DNA of 45,625 nt from Duganella margarita (GTDB taxonomy: Bacteria; Pseudomonadota; Gammaproteobacteria; Burkholderiales; Burkholderiaceae_D), in assembly GCF_009857535.1 (NCBI RefSeq), contig NZ_WWCS01000029.1:1-45625 (forward strand), in the 5' to 3' direction. The notes below the pieces were generated by a model that saw nothing but the letters and a program-made list of their open reading frames with translations, had not been told where the DNA came from and searched no databases. This document shows positions 12,762-20,083 of this stretch, one piece after another. The first letter of the stretch is position 1. Every line of letters starts with the position of its first letter. The translations under genes were made by a program, and so were the position numbers.

Positions 12762-13901
12762 ATGCAAGCACACAAACATCCCCTTTCCGCGCCGTACGCC
12801 AGCACCGCGTATGAGCTGACCAGTTTCCATTTCGGCACGCCCGGCCGTGGCAAAAAAGTCTATATCCAGGGGTCGCTGCACGCCGACGAGGTGCCGGGCA
12901 TGCTGGTGGCGCAGGTGCTGCGCCGGCAACTGGCGGCGCTGGAAGCGGCCGGCCAGATCAGCGGCGAAATCATCCTGGTGCCGGCCGCCAATCCGATCGG
13001 GCTGGCGCAGGCGATCCACGGCGCCGCCTTCGGCCGCTTCGACCTGACCACCGGCGTCAACTTCAACCGCGCGTACAAGCACGTGGCCGAGGACCTGAAA
13101 ACCTCGCTGGAAGGCAAACTGGGCGCCGACGCCGCCGCCAACGTGGCGCTGATCCGCGAACACGCGCGCGCCTCGATCGCCGCCTGGCAGCCGAAGACCG
13201 ACGCCGAAACGCTGAAAAAAACCCTGATGACGCTGGCGATCGACGCCGACATCGTGCTCGACCTGCATTGCGACAATGAGGCGGTGCTGCACATCTACGC
13301 CGGCACGCCGCTGGCCGAGGCCATCGCGCCGCTGTCGGCCATTCTCGGTTCGCATGCGACCCTGCTGGCCTACGAGGCCGGCGGCGAGCCGTTCGACGAA
13401 GCCTGCAGCCGCCTGTGGTGGGATCTGGAGCGCCACTTCCAGCACCGCTTCCCGATTCCGGCGGCGTGCCTGTCGACCACGGTCGAACTGCGCGGCGAGC
13501 AGGAAGTCAGCTACGACCTGGCAGACCGGGACGCCGCCGGCCTGCTGCAATTCCTGACGCTGCAAGGCGTGCTGCACGCCGGTGACGCCGCCGCCCAGGC
13601 CGCCGCCGCCGTGCTGCCGGCGCCGCTGTGCGAGGCGACGCCGCTGGAAGGCGTCGAGCCGCTGTATGCGCCGCATGCGGGGATACTGGTCTACACGCGC
13701 GAGCTGGGTGCGCGCGTGGTGGCCGGCGACGCCATCGCCGATCTGATCGACCCGGTCAGCGGCGACACCACCGTGTTGCGGGCGGCGGTCGACGGCGTGT
13801 TCTTTGCGCGCAGCGCGCATCGCCATGTGATCCGCGGCATGAACGTCGGCAAAGTGGCCGGCGCCAAGGCCTATCGTGATGGCGACCTGCTGAGCGCATG
13901 A
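12762..13901 (+). CDS. cphZ: CphZ/AotO-like beta-Asp-Arg dipeptide hydrolase (succinylglutamate desuccinylase/aspartoacylase family)
   Basis: Zinc amidohydrolase, 379 residues, without a signal peptide and so cytoplasmic. The M14-like fold shows the zinc ligands His40 and Glu43 (GSLHADEVPG) and His169 (VLDLHCDNE), and a likely catalytic Glu242 (STTVELRGEQEV). Members often annotated as succinylglutamate desuccinylase/aspartoacylase include CphZ (AotO in Pseudomonas), established to split beta-Asp-Arg from cyanophycin. True AstE and aspartoacylase are shorter (about 310-330 residues). The C-terminal extra domain (about 285-375, LYAPHAGILVYTRELGARVVAGD) is a biotinyl/lipoyl-like beta barrel, usual in this subgroup. 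Two cyanophycinase genes lie just across the divergent promoter, which makes CphZ the best call. The stop codon overlaps the next start (ATGA). Confidence 0.72.
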   Translation: MQAHKHPLSAPYASTAYELTSFHFGTPGRGKKVYIQGSLHADEVPGMLVAQVLRRQLAALEAAGQISGEIILVPAANPIGLAQAIHGAAFGRFDLTTGVNFNRAYKHVAEDLKTSLEGKLGADAAANVALIREHARASIAAWQPKTDAETLKKTLMTLAIDADIVLDLHCDNEAVLHIYAGTPLAEAIAPLSAILGSHATLLAYEAGGEPFDEACSRLWWDLERHFQHRFPIPAACLSTTVELRGEQEVSYDLADRDAAGLLQFLTLQGVLHAGDAAAQAAAAVLPAPLCEATPLEGVEPLYAPHAGILVYTRELGARVVAGDAIADLIDPVSGDTTVLRAAVDGVFFARSAHRHVIRGMNVGKVAGAKAYRDGDLLSA

Positions 13902-15301
13902 TGACCACTTCCCGTAAATTCAAACTCCCCCACACTTTCGTCCTGCTGTTCATCATCCTGGCGCTGATTGCGGCGGCGACCTGGCTGGTCCCCGGCGGCA
14001 AATACGATACGCATCTGGTCAACGGCAAGCAGCTGATCAACCCGGACAGCTTCCACTACATCGCCAGCGCGCCGCAGGGACTGACGGCGCTGATGAAGGC
14101 GCCGATCAAGGGTTTCGTCGAGGCGGCGCAGATCATCGGCTTCGTGCTGATCGTCGGCGGCGCGTTTGCGGTGCTGCAAAAGACCGAGGCGATCGACTCG
14201 ATGATCAAGTCGCTGGCGCGCGCGCACGCCAGTTCCAAGTTTATTCAGCGCGCGCTGATCCCGGTGTTCATCACGCTGTTCTCGATCGGCGGCGCAACGT
14301 TCGGCATGAATGAGGAGGCCATCCCGTTCATCCTGATTTTTGTGCCGCTGGCGCTGGCGCTGGGCTATGACACGGTGGTCGGCGTGTCGATTCCGTTTCT
14401 CGGCTCGCAGGTGGGCTTTTCGGCAGCCTTCCTGAATCCTTTCAACGTCGGCATCGCCCAGGGCATCGCCGGCGTGCGCGTGTTTTCCGGTTGGGAGTAC
14501 CGGCTGATCGTGTGGGTGATTGCCACCGCCGTCACCATCGCCTTCATGATGTGGTACGCGGCGCGCGTCAAGCGCGATCCGACGCTGAGCCCGACCTACG
14601 CGCTGGACCTGGAGAAGCGCAAGGACTTGCCGGTTGGCGGCATCGGCGAGTTCCACGGCATGACCGCGCGCCACAAGGCGGTGCTGTGGATCTTCGCCGG
14701 TGCGCTGGGTGTGATGGTGTTCGGCGTGGTGCACTTCGACTGGTATATCGACGAAATCGCCGCGCTGTTCCTCAGCATGGCCATCGTGATTGGCTTGGTC
14801 GGGCGGCTCGATTCGACCCAGATCGTCGAAGGCTTCATTCAGGGCGCGCGCGATCTGGTCGGCACGGCGCTGGTGATCGCGCTGGCGCGCGGCACGCTGG
14901 TGCTGGCGCGCGACGCCCACATCATCGACACCATGCTGCATGCGCTGATGCCGCTGGTGCAGTCGGCGCATCCGGTGTTTGCGGCGTGGAAGATGTTTGG
15001 CATCCAGACGGTGATCAATTTCTTCATCCACTCCGGCAGCGGCCAGGCGGCATTGACCATGCCGATCATGGCGCCGCTGGCCGATCTGGTGGGCGTCACG
15101 CGCCAGACCGCGATTCTGGCGTTCCAGTTCGGCGAGTTCACCACGCCGATGATCCCGACTTCCGGCATCACCGTCGGCGTGCTGGCGTTGGCGCGCATCC
15201 CGTGGATCACCTGGGCCAAGTGGATGATCCCGCTGCAACTGATCTACGCGGTTCTGGCGCTGGCGCTGCTGGTGCCGCCGTGCCTGATGAACTGGCAGTA
15301 A
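13898..15301 (+). CDS. YfcC-type membrane transporter
   Basis: 467-residue integral membrane protein of the YfcC/ArcD-like (C4-dicarboxylate/amino-acid anion) transporter family with about 11-12 hydrophobic segments. The first is at 12-30 (FVLLFIILALIAAATWLVPGG, with the typical WxxPGGxY end). Conserved polar stretches include FGMNEEAIPF and HSGSGQAALTMPIMAPLADLVGVTRQ, likely substrate or ion sites in re-entrant loops. The ATG at 13898 overlaps the cphZ stop, so the two are translationally coupled. Family members are mostly uncharacterised; arginine/ornithine or peptide transport has been suggested for some. The context suggests transport of beta-Asp-Arg into the cytoplasm, or export or exchange of arginine or ornithine. 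This is inference. Confidence 0.85.
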   Translation: MMTTSRKFKLPHTFVLLFIILALIAAATWLVPGGKYDTHLVNGKQLINPDSFHYIASAPQGLTALMKAPIKGFVEAAQIIGFVLIVGGAFAVLQKTEAIDSMIKSLARAHASSKFIQRALIPVFITLFSIGGATFGMNEEAIPFILIFVPLALALGYDTVVGVSIPFLGSQVGFSAAFLNPFNVGIAQGIAGVRVFSGWEYRLIVWVIATAVTIAFMMWYAARVKRDPTLSPTYALDLEKRKDLPVGGIGEFHGMTARHKAVLWIFAGALGVMVFGVVHFDWYIDEIAALFLSMAIVIGLVGRLDSTQIVEGFIQGARDLVGTALVIALARGTLVLARDAHIIDTMLHALMPLVQSAHPVFAAWKMFGIQTVINFFIHSGSGQAALTMPIMAPLADLVGVTRQTAILAFQFGEFTTPMIPTSGITVGVLALARIPWITWAKWMIPLQLIYAVLALALLVPPCLMNWQ

Positions 15302-15320
15302 GGAATCGGCAGTAAGTGCC

Positions 15321-15523
15321 GGGTATATACATAGGGGACTTACCCTCGGGTGGATGCCTGAAATTGTCTGAAATGGCCTGAGAAATGCCTGCATTTGTAA
15401 CAGGCAGGCGTCAGGTCTCATAGGGAGCTCGCTTGAAAAGCGCCTGAAATTTCAGGCATTCGTCAGGCGATTTCAGACAATTTCAGGCATCCACCGTAGA
15501 GGACAAACCCTATGTATATACCC
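15321..15523. repeat. 203-bp structured inverted-repeat element, copy 1
   Basis: Ends are perfect inverted repeats: GGGTATATACATAGGG (15321-15336) and CCCTATGTATATACCC (15508-15523). Inside, long arms pair: 15352-15391 with 15453-15494 (GGATGCCTGAAATTGTCTG opposite CAGACAATTTCAGGCATCC). Each arm carries four CTG/CAG boxes spaced 10, 10 and 11 bp. The centre holds TTTGTAAC (15394-15401) and a small hairpin CGCTT-GAA-AAGCG. A homologous element lies at about 41366-41566 in the opposite orientation. It starts 19 bp after the yfcC stop. It encodes no evident protein and shows no flanking target duplication. Confidence 0.85.
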
Positions 15524-15696
15524 TCCGCGATAGCCGGCTGGCGCAGGCATGCGTGATGCCTGATCCGGCTCAGGAATCAAACAGGCGTGACGGCTAAATT
15601 GGTCCCTTCCACGGGGACAAACATGGCGCCGGTACCAGAAATTGCGTGACGATTACGCACGCTGGATCGCGGACGCATCCGTCCTGCCCGCCATTA
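15524..15696. other. Remaining intergenic region with small hairpins
   Basis: The yfcC-to-acetyltransferase gap is 395 bp, mostly filled by the element at 15321-15523. The rest holds a hairpin CAGGCAT-GCGTG-ATGCCTG (15544-15562) inside an outer GCCGG/CCGGC pair (15533-15537 with 15565-15569). Its stem repeats the ATGCCTG box of the neighbouring element. A weaker dyad GTCCC/GGGAC lies at 15602-15618. No gene is seen. Confidence 0.55.
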
Positions 15697-16137
15697 TCAA
15701 TTCACGTAAATATCCGGAAAATAGCGCTCCATCAGCGACGCCGGGCGGGCCGGGGGCGTGAAACCGTGGCGGGCGTACAGCGAGTGCGCATCGCTGGTGG
15801 CCAGCATGAAACGGCGCAGCCCTTGCAGGTCCGGATGCGCCATCACCGCCGCCACCAGCGCCTTGCTGACGCCCTGGCCGCGCTCCGCCTCCAGCACAAA
15901 CACGTCGGCCAGATAGGCAAAGGTGGCGCGGTCGGTCGTCACGCGCGCAAAGCCCACCTGCCGCCCATCCAGATAGGCGCCAAAACACAGCGAATGGTCG
16001 ATCGCCCGTTGCACGGTGGCCAGCGGAATACCGATCGCCCAGGTCGAGCGCTCGCTCAAAAACTGGTGGATCATCGCCACGTCCAGGGCGGCTTTGTCGG
16101 TGCTGATGTGCAGTGCGGTCATGTTTTCCGTGGTCAT
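15697..16137 (-). CDS. GNAT family N-acetyltransferase
   Basis: 146-residue acetyl-CoA-dependent acyltransferase of the GNAT fold. The acetyl-CoA binding motif A is RGQGVSKALV, preceded by the beta4 strand YLADVFVLEAE; the C-terminal part (ATSDAHSLYARHGF) is the usual beta5-alpha4 end. The first ATG (16137) has no Shine-Dalgarno, while the internal ATG at 16122 (MTALHIST) is preceded by GGAA at good spacing and could be the real start. The substrate is not predictable. It is divergent from argH with an 80-bp gap. Confidence 0.85.
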   Translation of the reverse strand: MTTENMTALHISTDKAALDVAMIHQFLSERSTWAIGIPLATVQRAIDHSLCFGAYLDGRQVGFARVTTDRATFAYLADVFVLEAERGQGVSKALVAAVMAHPDLQGLRRFMLATSDAHSLYARHGFTPPARPASLMERYFPDIYVN

Positions 16138-16175
16138 TAAAATAATGTTGACGTATTTTAGTGCAGCTTGCGGTT

Positions 16176-16181
16176 TATAAT
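16176..16181 (+). promoter_or_regulatory. Candidate -10 element for argH
   Basis: A perfect TATAAT lies 36 bp before the argH ATG. No good -35 hexamer sits at 16-18 bp (GTATTT or TATTTT only); TTGACG occurs 22 bp upstream, which is too far. The -10 is convincing by itself, and the start point would give a leader of about 30 nt. Confidence 0.5.
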
Positions 16182-16217
16182 CTCCGTTGATCCTCAGCGC
16201 ATACCAACTTTTAGACT

Positions 16218-17612
16218 ATGACTGCACAATTCTCCAAAAAAGCCGAAGCCTGGTCGGCCCGCTTCAGCGAACCGGTTTCCGACCTCGTCAAACGCTACAC
16301 CGCCTCGGTGTTCTTCGACAAGCGCCTGGCCAAGGCCGACATCCAGGGCTCGCTCGCCCACGCCGAAATGCTGGCCGCCCAAGGCATCATCTCGGCCGCC
16401 GACCGCGCCGAAATCGAACGCGGCATGGCCCAGATCAGCGCCGAAATCGAGGCCGGCAGCTTTGAATGGCTGCTCGACCTGGAAGACGTCCACCTGAACA
16501 TCGAAAAACGCCTGACCGAACTGGTGGGCGACGCCGGCAAGCGCCTGCACACCGGCCGCTCGCGCAACGACCAGGTGGCGACCGACATCCGCCTGTACGT
16601 GCGCGCCGCCATCGACGACGTGCTGCAACTGCTGCACGCGCTGCGCAGCGCCCTGACCGACCTGGCCGAAAAGAACGCCGACACCATCCTGCCCGGCTTC
16701 ACCCACATGCAGGTGGCGCAGCCGATCACCTTCGGCCACCACATGCTGGCCTACGTTGAAATGTTCGGCCGCGACGCCGAGCGCATGGCCGATGCCCGCA
16801 AGCGCGTCAACCGCCTGCCGCTGGGCGCCGCCGCGCTGGCCGGCACCACGTTCCCGATCGACCGCGCACGCGTGGCCAAAACGCTGGGCTTCGACGACGT
16901 CTGCCACAACTCGCTGGACGCCGTCTCCGACCGCGACTTCGCGATCGAATTCACCGCCGCCGCTTCGCTGATCATGATGCACGTGTCGCGCATGTCGGAA
17001 GAGCTGATCATCTGGATGAGCCCACGCGTGGGCTTCATCGACATCGCCGACCGCTTCTGCACTGGCTCGTCGATCATGCCGCAAAAGAAAAACCCGGACG
17101 TGCCGGAACTGGCGCGCGGCAAGACCGGCCGCGTGTTCGGCCATTTGATGGGCCTTCTGACCCTGATGAAAGGCCAGCCGCTGGCCTACAACAAGGACAA
17201 CCAGGAAGACAAGGAACCGCTGTTCGACACCGTCGACACGCTGGTCGACACGCTGCGCATCTTCGCCGACATGGCCGGCGGCATCTCGGTCAAGCCGGAC
17301 AATATGCGCGCCGCCGCGCTGCAAGGCTACGCCACCGCCACCGACCTGGCCGACTATCTGGTCAAAAAGGGCCTGCCGTTCCGCGATGCCCACGAAGCCG
17401 TGGCGCACGCCGTGCGCGCCTGCGACGACCTGAAAATCGACCTGTCCGAGATGACTCTGGAGCAGCTGCGCGCCTTCTCGCCGCTGATCGACGACGACGT
17501 CTTCGCCGTGCTGACGCTGGAAGGCTCGGTGGCCGCGCGCGACCACGTCGGCGGCACCGCGCCGAACCAGGTAAGACTAGCCATCGCCCGCGTGCGCGCG
17601 CAACTGCAGTAA
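16218..17612 (+). CDS. argH: Argininosuccinate lyase
   Basis: Last enzyme of arginine synthesis: argininosuccinate to arginine plus fumarate, cytoplasmic homotetramer. The protein has 464 residues, the normal family length. The fumarase/aspartase superfamily signature GSSIMPQKKNPDVPEL is present and includes the catalytic serine loop. The blocks LEDVHLNIEKRLTE, TGRSRNDQVATD and GFTHMQVAQPITFGHH are the other conserved substrate-binding regions. It stands alone, divergent from the GNAT gene and followed by a palindromic repeat. Its closeness to the cyanophycin/arginine locus is probably chance, since argH often stands alone in this family. Confidence 0.96.
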   Translation: MTAQFSKKAEAWSARFSEPVSDLVKRYTASVFFDKRLAKADIQGSLAHAEMLAAQGIISAADRAEIERGMAQISAEIEAGSFEWLLDLEDVHLNIEKRLTELVGDAGKRLHTGRSRNDQVATDIRLYVRAAIDDVLQLLHALRSALTDLAEKNADTILPGFTHMQVAQPITFGHHMLAYVEMFGRDAERMADARKRVNRLPLGAAALAGTTFPIDRARVAKTLGFDDVCHNSLDAVSDRDFAIEFTAAASLIMMHVSRMSEELIIWMSPRVGFIDIADRFCTGSSIMPQKKNPDVPELARGKTGRVFGHLMGLLTLMKGQPLAYNKDNQEDKEPLFDTVDTLVDTLRIFADMAGGISVKPDNMRAAALQGYATATDLADYLVKKGLPFRDAHEAVAHAVRACDDLKIDLSEMTLEQLRAFSPLIDDDVFAVLTLEGSVAARDHVGGTAPNQVRLAIARVRAQLQ

Positions 17613-17620
17613 CACCCTCC

Positions 17621-17700
17621 CGTCGTTCCCGCGCAGGCGGGAACCCATAGCACGCCGCCCGGCCAGCGTTCTATGGGTTCCTGCTTCCGCAGGAACGACG
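17621..17700. repeat. Dispersed TTCCCGC-type palindromic repeat, paired
   Basis: Two hairpins, GTTCCCGC-GCAG-GCGGGAAC-like and GTTCCTGC-TTCC-GCAGGAAC, lie inside an outer dyad made of CGTCGTTCC and GGAACGACG, with ACCCATAG pairing with CTATGGGT. It starts 8 bp after the argH stop and may act as its transcript end. It is the second of four such units in the window. Confidence 0.8.
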
Positions 17701-17778
17701 TGGCTGTTTGTTGATCTGGCACAGTACCCTGTCCCCGCCGCCGATCTAGCGTGAAGTCATCTACCCAAGGAGGATGAC

Positions 17779-20082
17779 ATGAAACCGCACACGCCCCTGA
17801 TCGCCGCCAGCCTGGCTTTGGCCCTCGCCTTCGCCCTGACCGCGCCCGTCGCCGCCGACGCCGTCCAGCTGATGTCGGCCCCGGTGACCATCGCCACTCC
17901 GCAGGAAAACGCCAACCTGGTGGCGCGCCTGACCGCGCTCGATGGGCGCCAGGGCCTGACCAACGACTACAGCTTCCGCATCAGCAGCCAGCATCCCGGC
18001 GTAGTCGGCCAGAAAATCACCCGCGCCCAGCACACCTACAAAGGCCTGCGCGTGCTGGGCTCCGAATCGGTGGTGGTGACCAACGCCGCCGGCGATATCG
18101 TCAGCGTCTCGGTGGCCGACCGCCGTCCCGGCGTTGAACCGCAAGCCAGCACGCCCGGCATGCCGCTGCCGCCCGCGCTGCCGGCGCCGGCCGACCTCAC
18201 GCCCGCCATCAGCGCCGACGACGCCATCCGCGTGGCGGTGCAGGCCATCGCCCCCGGCGGCACCCACCGCTGGCCGCCCAGCGCCGAACTGCTGATCTAC
18301 CCGGTGATGAAAACCGTGCGCGCGGCCAGCGCCGCCACCAAGCCGGAAGAACAACTCAACGCGCTGGACGTGCAGGAAGTGGTGGACCGCTACGCGCTGG
18401 CCTACCTGGTGCAGCTGCGCATGGCGCTGAACGGCAAAGTGATTTACTACGACGTGGTGGTCGACGCCCTGAGCGGCGCCATCATCGCCCAGTGGCCGGC
18501 GTTGAAAACCGTGATCGGCAGCGGCAACAGCCAGTACAACGGCGTGGTGCCGATCAGCACCTCAGCCACCGCTGGCGGCTTCCAGATGCTCGACAGCGCG
18601 CGCGGCACCGGCGGCCAGTTCGGCGGCATGGCCATCACCAACGCCAACCACAGCTCGCCCAACAATCCCAACCCCGGCAGCATCTACACCAACAGCAGCA
18701 ACACCTGGGGCGACGGCAAGCAATACAGCGGCGGCAGCACCACCGACGCCAACGGCCAGACCGCCGCCGTCAACGCCCTGTGGGGCCTGATGAACACCTA
18801 CGACACCAACCGCAACGTGCTCGGTTGGCAGTCGCTGGACGGCAACAACACCGCCACCTACATCGCCGCCCACGTCGGCACCGCCTACGACAACGCCTTC
18901 TACGACGACAGCTGCCACTGCATGTATATCGGCGACGGCAACAGCTTCACCAGCCTGGGCGCGATCGACGTCATCGGCCATGAAATGTCGCACGGCGTTA
19001 CCGCCGCCACCGCAGACCTGATCTACTCGGGCGAATCGGGCGGCCTGAATGAGTCCAACTCCGACATCGGCGGCGAAATGGTGGAAGCCTACGCCCGCGC
19101 CGGCGGCACCGGTGCCGTGGTTCCGGCCAGCGGCAACGACTGGATGATGGGCACGGAAATCAGCAAGAGCGGCGAGCCGCTGCGCTGGATGTACAAGCCG
19201 CACAAGGACGGCAGCAGCCCGGACGCCTGGAGCACCAGCCTGAAAAACCTCGACGTCCACTACTCCAGCGGCCCGAATAACCGCATGTTCTACTTCCTGT
19301 CGCAAGGCTCGAAAGCCGATCCGGCCAGCGACTACTACAGCGCCTTCCTGACCCGCACGCCGGCCGCCATGACCGGCATCGGCAACGACAAGGCTTACCG
19401 CATCTGGTTCAAGGCGCTGACCACCAAGTTCACCTCCGCCACCAACTACGCCGACGCGCGCAACAAGGTGCTGCAGGCGGCGCAGGAACTGTACGGCGCC
19501 AGTTCCAAGGAAGCCATCGCCGTGCAGCGCGCCTACGCCGCCATCAACGTCGGCGCGGATGTCGATGAGCAAGCCGGAGGCGGCGGCGGCGGCGGCGGTG
19601 GCGGTGGCGGTGACGCCGTCGAGCAGGTGCGCAACGGCGGCTTTGAAAGCGGCGCCACCGGCTGGAGCGGCAGCATCGGCGTCATCACCGCCAACAGCGC
19701 TCACGCGCCGTACGAAGGCACGCGCTACGCCTGGCTGGGCGGCAACGGCCGGCGCAGCACGGAAACACTGACGCAGCAAGTACAGATCCCCGCCACCGCC
19801 AGCAGCGCGCAACTGAGCTTCGCGCTGCACATCGACACCGCCGAAACGAAAAACACCGTCTACGACACCATGACGGTCACGGTAGCCCCGGCCGGCGGCA
19901 GTGGTGCGACGGCCACGCTGGCCACCTACACCAACCTGACGCCGGCCGCCGGCTACCAGCTCCGCAGCTTCGACCTGCTGCCATACAAAGGCCAGACGGT
20001 GACGCTGTCGTTTTCCATGCGCGAAGACCGCAGCAAGCAGACCTCCTTTGTGCTCGACAAAGTCAGCCTGCTCACCAAATAG
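17779..20082 (+). CDS. Exported M4 (thermolysin-type) metalloprotease with C-terminal jelly-roll-like domain
   Basis: Secreted zinc endopeptidase preproprotein of 767 residues, with a strong AAGGAGG ribosome binding site. A signal peptide ends near PVAADA (about 27). An FTP/PepSY propeptide region covers about 35-230 (inhibitor and foldase). The M4 catalytic domain runs from about 245 to 595, with HEMSH at 401-405 and the third zinc ligand Glu425 in GGLNESNSD, a perfect family match. After a run of twelve glycines (600-611) comes a 150-residue beta-rich domain (VRNGGFESGATGW ... SFVLDKVSLL) like the CBM/P-domain-type modules of secreted hydrolases. It is convergent with the PHP gene, with one base between the stops. 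The role is probably extracellular protein degradation. Confidence 0.92.
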   Translation: MKPHTPLIAASLALALAFALTAPVAADAVQLMSAPVTIATPQENANLVARLTALDGRQGLTNDYSFRISSQHPGVVGQKITRAQHTYKGLRVLGSESVVVTNAAGDIVSVSVADRRPGVEPQASTPGMPLPPALPAPADLTPAISADDAIRVAVQAIAPGGTHRWPPSAELLIYPVMKTVRAASAATKPEEQLNALDVQEVVDRYALAYLVQLRMALNGKVIYYDVVVDALSGAIIAQWPALKTVIGSGNSQYNGVVPISTSATAGGFQMLDSARGTGGQFGGMAITNANHSSPNNPNPGSIYTNSSNTWGDGKQYSGGSTTDANGQTAAVNALWGLMNTYDTNRNVLGWQSLDGNNTATYIAAHVGTAYDNAFYDDSCHCMYIGDGNSFTSLGAIDVIGHEMSHGVTAATADLIYSGESGGLNESNSDIGGEMVEAYARAGGTGAVVPASGNDWMMGTEISKSGEPLRWMYKPHKDGSSPDAWSTSLKNLDVHYSSGPNNRMFYFLSQGSKADPASDYYSAFLTRTPAAMTGIGNDKAYRIWFKALTTKFTSATNYADARNKVLQAAQELYGASSKEAIAVQRAYAAINVGADVDEQAGGGGGGGGGGGGDAVEQVRNGGFESGATGWSGSIGVITANSAHAPYEGTRYAWLGGNGRRSTETLTQQVQIPATASSAQLSFALHIDTAETKNTVYDTMTVTVAPAGGSGATATLATYTNLTPAAGYQLRSFDLLPYKGQTVTLSFSMREDRSKQTSFVLDKVSLLTK

Positions 20083-20083
20083 C

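Noticed and set aside
13871..15421. Long antisense open frame opposite the YfcC-type transporter gene
   Set aside because: The plus strand shows a coherent multi-pass membrane protein coupled to cphZ; the antisense product is His/Arg/Asp-rich noise.
15321..15523. Reading the structured element as a typical transposon-derived MITE or integron attC site
   Set aside because: No target-site duplication is visible at either copy and no GTTRRRY/RYYYAAC core pair; pairing is kept through the whole length rather than only at the ends. Not excluded, but not supported.
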